Below, one piece after another: positions 1-5,682 of a stretch of DNA of 10,031 bases (position 1 is its first letter; the number at the start of each line of letters is the position of its first letter). The stretch covers positions 3,935 to 13,965 of the forward strand of contig DJKK01000298.1 of the NCBI GenBank assembly GCA_002434595.1, written 5' to 3'. The DNA is from Alphaproteobacteria bacterium UBA6544. GTDB lineage: Bacteria > Pseudomonadota > Alphaproteobacteria > UBA8366. Below the pieces are notes generated by a model. It was not told where the DNA came from, made no database searches, and was given only the letters and a program-made list of their open reading frames with translations. Position numbers and translations under genes: made by a program.

Positions 1-167
1 ACCGTCAAATCCACGCCGACCCGCATCTGATATTTTCGGAATCGGTTACGCGGTGGAGTCGTCGTTACATTTCAAATAATCGCAAACGGATTTTCTACCA
101 AAAACAGGTTTTGAAAGAAGTATCCGTTGATTGCCAAAGCGGCGTTAAGTGAATTCTCCGTAAATGG
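1..167. other. Left-edge segment with no supported gene
   Basis: This is the stretch downstream of the minus-strand flavoprotein gene. It is AT-richer from about 60 to 130, which fits intergenic DNA. A plus-strand frame is open from the edge to a TGA at 150-152 and another to a TAA at 77-79, either of which could be the tail of a gene entering from the left, but neither has a recognisable motif. On the minus strand an ATG at 26-24 opens MRVGVDLTV before the edge. This could be the start of a further gene, but there is no clear Shine-Dalgarno. The short inverted repeat CAAAA/TTTTG at 99-113 is too weak and AT-only to call a terminator. I cannot decide between these readings. Confidence 0.3.
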
Positions 168-1367
168 TCAGACGGATGATAAATCTGGCTCACCACCGAG
201 AAGATAGTTGCCGACCGTCTGGTAATGCGCCTTACGGCCCTGCATCTGTTGGGTGACGGTGCGAATATCACGGTACCGTCGCTCGAACGGACTTGAATTG
301 AACACCGCCGTCGCGCCAGCCGCATCATAGACGGCGTCCGCGACTCCTTTCGCCTCGTGGATACCATGGGTCGTGGCGAGACGAATGCGCATCCGCTGAT
401 CCACCGTCAATTTACCGGTCTCCAGCACCGTCGCCCAGATGTCGTCGAGTTCAGAAATCAGAAAAGTGCGCGCCGCGTTGAGCCGCGCCTCCGCGAGCGC
501 CACTTCCGCCTGAACCACGGTATTCTCTTTAAGGACCATTTTTGCGAGCCGTGGACGCTTATCGATGCTCAATTTCTTTAAGGCCTCCAGCATGCTCCGC
601 GCGATCCCCATCGCGACGCCTGAAAATCCGCTGGCGTAAAGGTTGGTCTGGCGGAACAGATACAGCGGCGAGCGGTAAGTCAGGGCCTCCTCCTTGTCGC
701 GGATGACGGAATGCGCCTCCGGAACAAAATGATCTTTCAGGACGTAGCCGTCACTCCCCGTCGCCCGCAAACCGATAACGTCCCAGATGGGCTTGATCTC
801 GACCTCGGACTTCGGAATCAGCATGGTGCGAACTTCGGTCTTACCGTCAGTCCATTTCCGCGGTTCACCATCTTCAATCACGAGACAATGTGCGCCCAAC
901 CATGTCGAGTTGTGCATACCACTGCAAAAGGCGAGATCACAGGTAACACTGTAGCCGCCCTCGACGGGCACAGCGGTTGACTTGCCCGGTCCCCATGCCA
1001 AAGCGCCCGCCGGATCATCTCCCCAGACAACGGCTGCGATATCAGGGTCGGCAATCGCTGCCGACATCGAGCAACCATTCTGCTGACACAAACACCAAGC
1101 GGCACTTGCATCGAGCTGAGCAACCGCCTCAATCGCCTGCATGAACGTTGCCGGTGTGACTTCTTCGCCGCCATAGGGCTTGGGAAGCAGCAGACGGAAC
1201 ATCTTCTGTCCGTGAAGCGATTCAACCATCAAATCGGTGAGATGCCCCTGATCTTCCGATGCGGCCGCCTGCCCTTCAATCAACGGCGCCAGTGCTTCAA
1301 CGCGCTTGAGTATCTCTGCCGTTGACGCCGTGGTACTCCGCTCGTTGGCTGAATCCGGCATGTTCAT
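168..1367 (-). CDS. Acyl-CoA-dehydrogenase-fold flavoprotein, probable FMNH2/FADH2-dependent monooxygenase (HsaA/DszC-like group)
   Basis: The protein has 399 residues and the acyl-CoA dehydrogenase (ACAD) fold: an N-terminal helical domain (about 15-120), a middle beta domain (about 125-225) with GLRATGSDGYVLKDHFVP at 199-216, matching the family's G(M/L)RxTGS...FVP signature, and a C-terminal helical domain (about 240-390) ending in the RYRDIRTVTQQMQGR segment at 364-378. The WCLCQQNGCS stretch at 91-100 and this C-terminus resemble the type-2 C-terminal-domain branch, which holds two-component flavin monooxygenases (HsaA, DszC, p-hydroxyphenylacetate hydroxylase C2), rather than true fatty acyl-CoA dehydrogenases. 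Such enzymes use reduced flavin from a partner reductase; none is encoded here. In HsaA-type proteins a histidine usually follows the RD..R motif; here that place reads QQMQ, with a histidine at 381. A GAGGG Shine-Dalgarno sits 2-3 nt before the first ATG (1367) but about 8 nt before the second (1361), so translation may start at codon 3. It is the last gene of the minus-strand trio, 20 bp after the methyltransferase. Substrate unknown. Confidence 0.85.
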   Translation of the reverse strand: MNMPDSANERSTTASTAEILKRVEALAPLIEGQAAASEDQGHLTDLMVESLHGQKMFRLLLPKPYGGEEVTPATFMQAIEAVAQLDASAAWCLCQQNGCSMSAAIADPDIAAVVWGDDPAGALAWGPGKSTAVPVEGGYSVTCDLAFCSGMHNSTWLGAHCLVIEDGEPRKWTDGKTEVRTMLIPKSEVEIKPIWDVIGLRATGSDGYVLKDHFVPEAHSVIRDKEEALTYRSPLYLFRQTNLYASGFSGVAMGIARSMLEALKKLSIDKRPRLAKMVLKENTVVQAEVALAEARLNAARTFLISELDDIWATVLETGKLTVDQRMRIRLATTHGIHEAKGVADAVYDAAGATAVFNSSPFERRYRDIRTVTQQMQGRKAHYQTVGNYLLGGEPDLSSV

Positions 1368-1387
1368 TCCCTCGGTTGTTGCAGACG

Positions 1388-2047
1388 TCAGTCCCGTTTC
1401 GCCCCCGCGATTAACGCTACATTACCATGTAGGTGAAGTATCTGCGTTGACAGGCCCGCCGCATCAAACCATTCGAAATAGTCAGAAAGGCGCGCCGGGC
1501 GGTTGTTCGGCGCAATGTCCCCTTCATACGCTTCAAAGTCTTCGGCTGTTCGCATGCCGCGTCCGTACTCCCGTTCGATCCGCCGCCAAATTGACTGCTG
1601 CAATGGAAAGGTCGCGGATTCGGACAATCGCAATCTATCATAGACAAAGATGCAGCCGCCGGCCGCCAGCCTTTCGACGGCAAAGTCTATCACACCCTTT
1701 TTCGCCTCGTCGGGCAAATCGTGAAAGGTCAAAGCGGTCAGCGCGAAGCGATAGGGACCGTCTGGTACGCCGATATCATCGAGTGATTCTAAGTTTCCCT
1801 CATACCCCTTGAACCTATCTTCGTTCGGCGCCAAATTTCGTTTCGCTTGCTCCAATGAATCGGGCTTCAGATCGACACCGACAATACTCACGTCGGCACG
1901 TTTTTCGAAGATCAACTTCGCCACGTAACCCGTGCCGCATCCAAAATCGAGGATGCGGTCACCGGCTGCTGCAAGATCGGCGATAACCGTTGCCAATATA
2001 TCGAGCTGTTCCGCCCGCGTTGGATGACTTCCAATGGGATCTTCCAT
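1388..2047 (-). CDS. Class I SAM-dependent methyltransferase
   Basis: The protein has 219 residues from the ATG at 2047. The frame is open further upstream (to 2110), but that part overlaps the SDR gene's 3' end and carries no family sequence, whereas residues from MEDPIGSHPTRAEQ onward read like a normal methyltransferase N-terminus. Motif I, ILDFGCGTG, is at 32-40 and binds SAM; the acidic residue ending strand beta-2 is D59 in IVGVDL and would bind the ribose hydroxyls. LTALTFHDLPDEAKK (about 103-117) is the post-III/IV region, and LAAGGCIFVYD (128-138) is the motif around strand beta-5. The C-terminal part (about 145-219) is a small cap-like region with no metal or acceptor signature I recognise. 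The general type is methyltransferase 11/25, UbiE-like in layout; the acceptor (O, N or C) is unknown. It starts 13 nt after the SDR stop and ends 20 bp before the flavoprotein gene, so the three are very likely co-transcribed. Confidence 0.85.
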   Translation of the reverse strand: MEDPIGSHPTRAEQLDILATVIADLAAAGDRILDFGCGTGYVAKLIFEKRADVSIVGVDLKPDSLEQAKRNLAPNEDRFKGYEGNLESLDDIGVPDGPYRFALTALTFHDLPDEAKKGVIDFAVERLAAGGCIFVYDRLRLSESATFPLQQSIWRRIEREYGRGMRTAEDFEAYEGDIAPNNRPARLSDYFEWFDAAGLSTQILHLHGNVALIAGAKRD

Positions 2048-2060
2048 GGATACGTTCCGA

Positions 2061-2792
2061 TCAGCTGAAGTGCATGGCGCCGTTAACGTCGAGCACGGCG
2101 CCGGCGACATAACTTGCAGCGGGGGAGACCAAGAAAGCCAGTGGTCCCGCTATTTCCTCCGCCTCTGAAATTCGTTTCATCGGAAATAGCTCACCGGCGA
2201 ATTCCTGGCTTTGTGTCATCGGCGTTGCAACCGGCGCCGGCGCGACAGCGTTAATGAGGACGTTGTGTGGCGCGCCGCGCCGCGAGGCCCACCGTACAAA
2301 GCTGTGAATTCCTCCCTTTGCCATCGCGTAATGCGGGGCCGCCGCGACACCGCCGATACGGCCGGCAATAGAGCCGACGAGTGCGATCCGCCCCCCTCGG
2401 CCGCGGTCGATCATACCCTTCATAAAGACCCGCGTTAGGTTCAGCGGCCCCTGCAGGTTTATATTGAAGACGTGTGTGGCGACGTCGTCCCACCCGTCGT
2501 CGTGCCAATCGTCAAAGGGGCAAATTGCGGCGCAATCGATAAGCGCGGTCACTATACCGCAATCTGCCGCCCAGGCTTCAACCGCCGCGCGGTCAGTCAC
2601 ATCCAGTGACGTCGCAGACGACTCGCGACCCTTCGACGCGAGATAGTCAGCGAGCGCATTCGGCGCTTCAAGGTCGGCAACGAGAACGTCCGCACCCATT
2701 TTCGAGACGAGCTTAGCCGTCGCGCTTCCGATGCCACCAGCAGCACCGGTGATCGCAATCCTTTGTCCCGTCAAATCAAATGCAGCGGTCAT
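2061..2792 (-). CDS. Short-chain dehydrogenase/reductase (classical SDR)
   Basis: The protein has 243 residues from the ATG at 2792. The cofactor motif TGAAGGIG is at 15-22, and D40 at the end of strand beta-2 (VLVADLEAPN) favours NAD(H) over NADP(H). The SLDVTD segment (62-67) binds adenine. The catalytic set is visible: an Asn in FNINLQG (110/112), S141 in VGSIAG, and Y155 and K159 in HYAMAKGG (YxxxK). The usual NAG after strand beta-4 is replaced by CAA (87-89), a modest deviation. The C-terminus AGAVLDVNGAM is the normal SDR ending. Start choice: the frame stays open to 2852, but an AAAGG Shine-Dalgarno lies about 9 nt before the ATG at 2792 and only 3 nt before an ATG at 2798, so one of these is used; the longer N-terminus is charged and unlike the family. 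It is the first gene of the minus-strand operon, divergent from the MFS gene. It oxidises an alcohol or reduces a ketone of unknown identity. Confidence 0.9.
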   Translation of the reverse strand: MTAAFDLTGQRIAITGAAGGIGSATAKLVSKMGADVLVADLEAPNALADYLASKGRESSATSLDVTDRAAVEAWAADCGIVTALIDCAAICPFDDWHDDGWDDVATHVFNINLQGPLNLTRVFMKGMIDRGRGGRIALVGSIAGRIGGVAAAPHYAMAKGGIHSFVRWASRRGAPHNVLINAVAPAPVATPMTQSQEFAGELFPMKRISEAEEIAGPLAFLVSPAASYVAGAVLDVNGAMHFS

Positions 2793-2822
2793 TATCATCA
2801 CCCTTTCAAATTTTACTCTCGA

Positions 2823-2852
2823 ATCATCTCGACGTGGTGGTTCAAGGGTCAA
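2823..2852 (-). promoter_or_regulatory. Possible sigma-70-type promoter for the SDR operon
   Basis: On the minus strand TTGACC (2852-2847, five of six bases of the -35 consensus) is followed after 18 nt by GATGAT (2828-2823, four of six of the -10 consensus). This would start transcription near 2816, about 20-25 nt before the SDR start, a normal leader length. It was picked by eye and the -10 is weak, so this is a candidate only. Confidence 0.3.
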
Positions 2853-2880
2853 GCATATAAACGAATTCTAGCGCAATTAA

Positions 2881-2896
2881 CGTTCCATGAGGAACG
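2881..2896. repeat. Perfect inverted repeat, candidate operator
   Basis: CGTTCC (2881-2886) and GGAACG (2891-2896) are exact inverted copies around the 4-nt spacer ATGA. The size suits a site for a dimeric helix-turn-helix regulator such as TetR, MarR or GntR types. It lies near the middle of the divergent spacer, where one dimer could act on both promoters. No binding protein can be named from sequence. Confidence 0.45.
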
Positions 2897-2898
2897 AT

Positions 2899-2910
2899 CA
2901 ATATATATTG
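2899..2910. repeat. AT-rich perfect palindrome
   Basis: CAATATATATTG is its own reverse complement. It begins two bases after the GC-richer inverted repeat at 2881-2896. It could be a second operator half, a -10-like melting region or part of a composite site. AT-rich 12-mers of this kind can arise by chance, so the call rests mainly on position. Confidence 0.35.
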
Positions 2911-2979
2911 TGAATTCGGTCAATTTAGTCGGGATTATGCGATCCCCTTTCCCAAAACGATCTAAGGCGAACCCGTCGA

Positions 2980-4389
2980 ATGCCCGTATCCGCGCGAAAA
3001 GTTTTTGGATTACTGGTCCTCGGCCTGGGTACCCTTGTCGGCCCGCTCGACAGTTCGGTCAATATTGCGTTTCCCTTTATCACCGGCGCATTCGGTGTTC
3101 CGCTTGCCGATATTCGATGGGTCATTGTCAGCTACGTCTTGACCTACTGCAGTTTGATGCTGGTGTTCGGCAAGCTTGGCGATTTGTTCGGCCATAAGCG
3201 TATCTTTACAGCAGGCCTGGCCGTCAGTTTGGTTAGTTTTCTGCTTTGCGCGGCCGCCACGGAATTCACATGGCTCTTGGCATTCAGGGTAATGCAAGGA
3301 ATCGGCGCGGCGTTAGTGCTGAGTTGTGGTCCGGCGATCGCGACATCGCTTTTCGCGGAATCTCAGCGCAGTCGTGCTATTGGGACCTACCTCATGATGT
3401 TCAGCGTTGGCGGCGTGCTCGGCCCGACAATAGGTGGCCTTCTGGTCGCCGTTTGGGATTGGCCGTCAGTGTTCTGGTTCCGCGCCCCGATATCTCTGTT
3501 TGCGCTGCTTCTCGTCTTCATCCTCCCCAATCCACCGCGTAATCCGGCGACCGTGGGATTCGATTCGATGGGCGCGGTCCTGCTGGCGGTGGCACTCTCG
3601 GCGTTTCTGTTGATGATTACACAGCTTCAGCATGCGGCGCAGAATCTGCTCTTGTTGATCGGATCCTGCGTGCTCGCCGCCGGTTCCGCATGGCTGTACG
3701 TTCGCCGGGCGACAAGCCACCCGTCGCCCATCATCCGCCCTGGCGTATTTCGGAACATAGACTTTACAGTGCTCAACCTCGCGAACATTTTCGTAAACCT
3801 GACTTGGTTCGCGATCATGCTATTGGTCCCGTACTACCTCTCCGTTTTGTCCGGGCTTTCCGTCGGAATTGGTGGTTTCGTTCTAGCCCTTTCGGCGGCG
3901 ACGACGATGGTCGTCTCACCGATCGGTGGATGGCTCATTGGCCGGTTTGCAGCCAATCGCATGGCCTTCCTTGGTATCGTCGTGGTTGTGTCCGGTTCCT
4001 TCGCCATCGGGAATTGGGGAGACTCGCCGGGCGTTTTCGGCATGGGGGGGCCACTCCTCCTGTCCGGCTTTGGAGTCGGACTGTTTCAGGTTGCCTATAT
4101 GAGCATCGTCACCGGAGGGCTCCCGGCGAGCGAGCGCGGCGTCTCGGGAAGCCTGGCGTTGTTGACGCGGACGGTCGGAGTCGTCGGGTCCGCATCGTTC
4201 CTGACGTGGATACATTCCTCACTCGCGGCGCAGCATCGCGCAACAGGCGCAAGCGAGGCCGAGGCTTTTCAATCGGCTTTTCAATCGACGTTCGCTGCCG
4301 CAGGCGCACTTCTATTTGTGTTTCTCGCGATATCATTGTTACGGCCTGGCATCTGGTTCGGGCAAACAACGGAAAGAGAGGAGACATGA
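2980..4389 (+). CDS. MFS transporter, DHA2 (14-TM, EmrB/QacA-type) drug/metabolite efflux family
   Basis: An integral inner-membrane permease of 469 residues, expected to export its substrate by proton antiport. About 14 hydrophobic segments are visible (roughly 8-28, 47-66, 77-95, 100-123, 136-157, 165-183, 196-214, 222-241, 268-290, 296-318, 328-346, 354-378, 390-411, 436-455). MFS/DHA2 signatures are present: LDSSVNIAFP at 23-32 (motif D1, TM1), GKLGDLFGHKR at 64-74 (motif A, loop 2-3), FRVMQGIGAAL at 102-112 (motif B, TM4 arginine R103) and GVLGPTIGGLL at 145-155 (antiporter motif C, TM5). The periplasmic loop before the last TM carries AFQSAFQS, encoded by a 12-bp tandem duplication. The start at 2980 has only an AAGG about 12 nt upstream, a loose Shine-Dalgarno, but the N-terminus is family-like. 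Its last codon overlaps the esterase start (ATGA), so the two are coupled. Substrate unknown; the family is best known for toxic-compound efflux. Confidence 0.92.
   Translation: MPVSARKVFGLLVLGLGTLVGPLDSSVNIAFPFITGAFGVPLADIRWVIVSYVLTYCSLMLVFGKLGDLFGHKRIFTAGLAVSLVSFLLCAAATEFTWLLAFRVMQGIGAALVLSCGPAIATSLFAESQRSRAIGTYLMMFSVGGVLGPTIGGLLVAVWDWPSVFWFRAPISLFALLLVFILPNPPRNPATVGFDSMGAVLLAVALSAFLLMITQLQHAAQNLLLLIGSCVLAAGSAWLYVRRATSHPSPIIRPGVFRNIDFTVLNLANIFVNLTWFAIMLLVPYYLSVLSGLSVGIGGFVLALSAATTMVVSPIGGWLIGRFAANRMAFLGIVVVVSGSFAIGNWGDSPGVFGMGGPLLLSGFGVGLFQVAYMSIVTGGLPASERGVSGSLALLTRTVGVVGSASFLTWIHSSLAAQHRATGASEAEAFQSAFQSTFAAAGALLFVFLAISLLRPGIWFGQTTEREET
4263..4287 (+). repeat. 12-bp tandem duplication inside the MFS gene
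   Basis: GGCTTTTCAATC occurs twice head to tail (4263-4274 and 4275-4286) and the match runs one base further. It is in frame and encodes AFQS twice in the loop before the last membrane segment, so it lengthens the loop by four residues without breaking the gene. Probably a slippage duplication. Confidence 0.8.
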
Positions 4390-5333
4390 ACGACGCACTT
4401 ACCTTCAATGGCAAGAAGCTCCACCCGGATATGAAGGCATTGCTTGAGGCGCGCGAGGCAGCCGGTCCTGCCAACACAATCGACGAACAGCGTCGCGCCT
4501 GGACCGCTTACAGCCAGGCGCTGTCCCAGCCGCACCCGACCGACATGAAGGTCGAGGACAAGGATCTGTCATTGTCGCACGGAACCGTGCCGGTGAGGAT
4601 CTACACACCCGCGAGCGGTGTGGGAGCCGTTCCCTGCGTCATCTACTCCCATGGAGGCGGGTTTATGAAGGGTGACCTCGACAGTTCTGACACTTTCGCC
4701 TGGGGTGTGGCTCAAGATACCGGCGCCGTAGTGGTCAGTGTCGATTACCGGCTTGCACCCGAGCATCCATTCCCGGCCGCATTCGACGATGTCTACGGAA
4801 CGCTCTGCCATATTGCCGCGAATGCTGGCGAGTTAGGGATTGATCCTAACCGCATCGCCGTCTGCGGCGACAGCGCCGGCGGTAACCTCTCGGCAGCGGC
4901 GTGCCTCGCGGCTCGTGACCTCAAAGGTCCCACGATCGTCGCGCAATCGCTGATCTATCCGGGAACCGGACTTGAGCAATCCGGCGGATCCTATGAGGAA
5001 AACGCAACCGCGCCCGGTCTTACCAAGGCCGCGACAGAAACCTATAGGGACCTCTATATTCCCAAGGCGGAAAGTGAGAATCCCTACGCGCGGCCGGTAC
5101 TCGCGAGCGATTTCTCAGGTTTGCCGCCAGCATACGTCCACACAGCCCAGCATGACCCCATACGGGATGACGGTGAGATTTACGCAGACAAGCTGCGCAG
5201 CGCCGGAGTCGACGTCATCTACCATTGCGCAACGAATATGATCCACGGGTTCCTAAGGGCTCGACTGGTGGGACCTGGTGGTGCGGCCGAGTACGCCAAG
5301 ATCGTCGATTGGCTTTGTGAGAAGTTGCAATGA
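4386..5333 (+). CDS. Alpha/beta hydrolase, HSL family (bacterial family IV) carboxylesterase
   Basis: A cytoplasmic esterase of 315 residues with the full hormone-sensitive-lipase signature. HGGGF at 89-93 forms the oxyanion hole; VDYRLAPEHPFPAAFDD at 119-135 is the family's conserved block; GDSAGG at 161-166 holds the nucleophile S163; D257 in HDPIRDDG and H287 in MIHGF complete the catalytic triad. The first 50 or so residues form the N-terminal cap, starting HPDMKALLEAREAAG, as in many family IV esterases. No signal peptide is seen. The ATG at 4386 overlaps the transporter stop (ATGA) and has an AGGAG just upstream. The frame is open far upstream through the MFS gene, but that part is a shadow without family sequence. 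The stop overlaps the next start in a second ATGA. It probably hydrolyses a short-chain or aromatic ester or lactone linked to the transported compound; the substrate is an inference only. Confidence 0.93.
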   Translation: MNDALTFNGKKLHPDMKALLEAREAAGPANTIDEQRRAWTAYSQALSQPHPTDMKVEDKDLSLSHGTVPVRIYTPASGVGAVPCVIYSHGGGFMKGDLDSSDTFAWGVAQDTGAVVVSVDYRLAPEHPFPAAFDDVYGTLCHIAANAGELGIDPNRIAVCGDSAGGNLSAAACLAARDLKGPTIVAQSLIYPGTGLEQSGGSYEENATAPGLTKAATETYRDLYIPKAESENPYARPVLASDFSGLPPAYVHTAQHDPIRDDGEIYADKLRSAGVDVIYHCATNMIHGFLRARLVGPGGAAEYAKIVDWLCEKLQ

Positions 5334-5482
5334 CCACCACCACGGTCATCCGACAGGCGGACTGGGTTGTCGCCTCGAGTGAGGCGAAATCCAGCCACGT
5401 CTATCTCCACGACGTCGATTTCGTGTTTTCCGAAACCGAGATACTTTTCGTCGGCGTTCACTATGAGGAGGAAGTTTCCTAG
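5330..5482 (+). pseudogene. Truncated amidohydrolase, N-terminal 50 codons only
   Basis: An ATG overlaps the esterase stop (ATGA) and opens a 50-residue frame ending in TAG at 5480-5482. The sequence TTTTVIRQADWVVASSEAKS, then HVYLHDVDFVF and TEILFVGVHY, resembles the N-terminal beta-sandwich strands that begin metal-dependent amidohydrolases of the atrazine/cytosine-deaminase type (NADWVV...HVYL.DADV.F...I.FVG). In that family the next conserved block is a ...PGLINxHxH metal site about 15-25 residues on; it is absent here, and no frame of the following 150 bp supplies it. The protein would lack the whole catalytic TIM barrel. The stop lies in the palindrome TTTCCTAGGAAA. The coupled start and clean reading frame suggest a once functional third gene of the operon, since cut by deletion. 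It could instead be a genuine small protein; family assignment is from recalled sequence only. Confidence 0.6.
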
Positions 5483-5486
5483 GAAA
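5475..5486. repeat. Perfect 12-bp palindrome at the end of the truncated gene
   Basis: TTTCCTAGGAAA is its own reverse complement and its centre contains the TAG that ends the amidohydrolase fragment. A further AGGAA copy lies at 5469-5473, so the AGGAA/TTCCT motif occurs three times in 18 bp. It may mark a rearrangement joint or may be chance. Confidence 0.4.
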
Positions 5487-5631
5487 TTGTCGGTTGGCGT
5501 TTTAAAAAGTCGGAGACAGTACCAGCGTGATCATTCGCTACCCAACGGACAAGATCGTCTTACAGGGTCACCCGTCGATAGCGGCACAAGCAGAATAAGA
5601 ACAAAACCGACCGATGAGTTGGCGCGGACAC
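5483..5631. other. Non-coding or decayed spacer between the accessory cluster and the atp operon
   Basis: No frame here looks like an intact gene. One plus-strand frame, different from that of the truncated gene, reads SVIIRYPTDKIVLQGHPSIA and stops with TAA at 5596-5598; its protein-like look suggests it may be the 3' tail of a deleted gene, but I recognise no family. No insertion sequence, tRNA or att-like direct repeat is evident. The plus-strand operon has no clear terminator of its own here. Confidence 0.4.
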
Positions 5632-5656
5632 GAAAAACGCGGCCAATGGCCGCGTT
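5632..5656 (-). terminator. Rho-independent terminator of the atp operon
   Basis: AACGCGGCC (5636-5644) and GGCCGCGTT (5648-5656) form a perfect 9-bp GC-rich stem with a 3-nt loop. Read on the minus strand it is followed by a run of T (5637-5633), the classic intrinsic terminator. It lies about 27 nt past the atpC stop, so it ends the ATP synthase transcript. On the plus strand no T-run follows the stem, so it should terminate poorly in that direction. Confidence 0.92.
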
Positions 5657-5682
5657 GGTCGCACATCTTTTCGCTACGCCTA

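Larger units (their letters stand above)
2793..2979. promoter_or_regulatory. Divergent intergenic control region
   Basis: This region of about 187 bp separates the minus-strand SDR operon from the plus-strand transporter operon and must contain both promoters. It is visibly AT-richer than the flanking genes between 2850 and 2930 and holds two close perfect palindromes (2881-2896 and 2899-2910), as expected of an operator shared by two divergent promoters. No regulator gene is adjacent on either side, so the protein binding here, if any, is encoded elsewhere. The plus-strand promoter cannot be placed with confidence; TTGTGA (2908-2913) with GATTAT (2933-2938) has a 19 nt spacer and is weak. 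Confidence 0.6.

Noticed and set aside
99..113. CAAAA/TTTTG inverted repeat as a terminator after the flavoprotein gene
   Set aside because: The stem is five bp and nearly all A-T, with no following T-run; too weak to call.
1306..1812. Plus-strand open frame of 168 codons over the flavoprotein/methyltransferase junction
   Set aside because: It is antisense to two well-supported genes, has Arg/Ser-rich composition typical of shadow frames, and no motif.
2048..2110. N-terminal extension of the methyltransferase into the SDR gene
   Set aside because: It overlaps the SDR 3' coding end and has no methyltransferase-like sequence; the ATG at 2047 follows the SDR stop by a normal operon gap.
2793..2852. 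N-terminal extension of the SDR to 2852
   Set aside because: The extra residues are charged and unlike SDR N-termini, the good Shine-Dalgarno points to 2792/2798, and a candidate promoter overlaps the extension.
3690..4385. Long plus-strand frame running through the MFS gene into the esterase, suggesting a larger fused protein
   Set aside because: The upstream part is an out-of-frame shadow of the transporter, arginine-rich and without family motifs. The esterase start at 4386 has a Shine-Dalgarno and the ATGA coupling.
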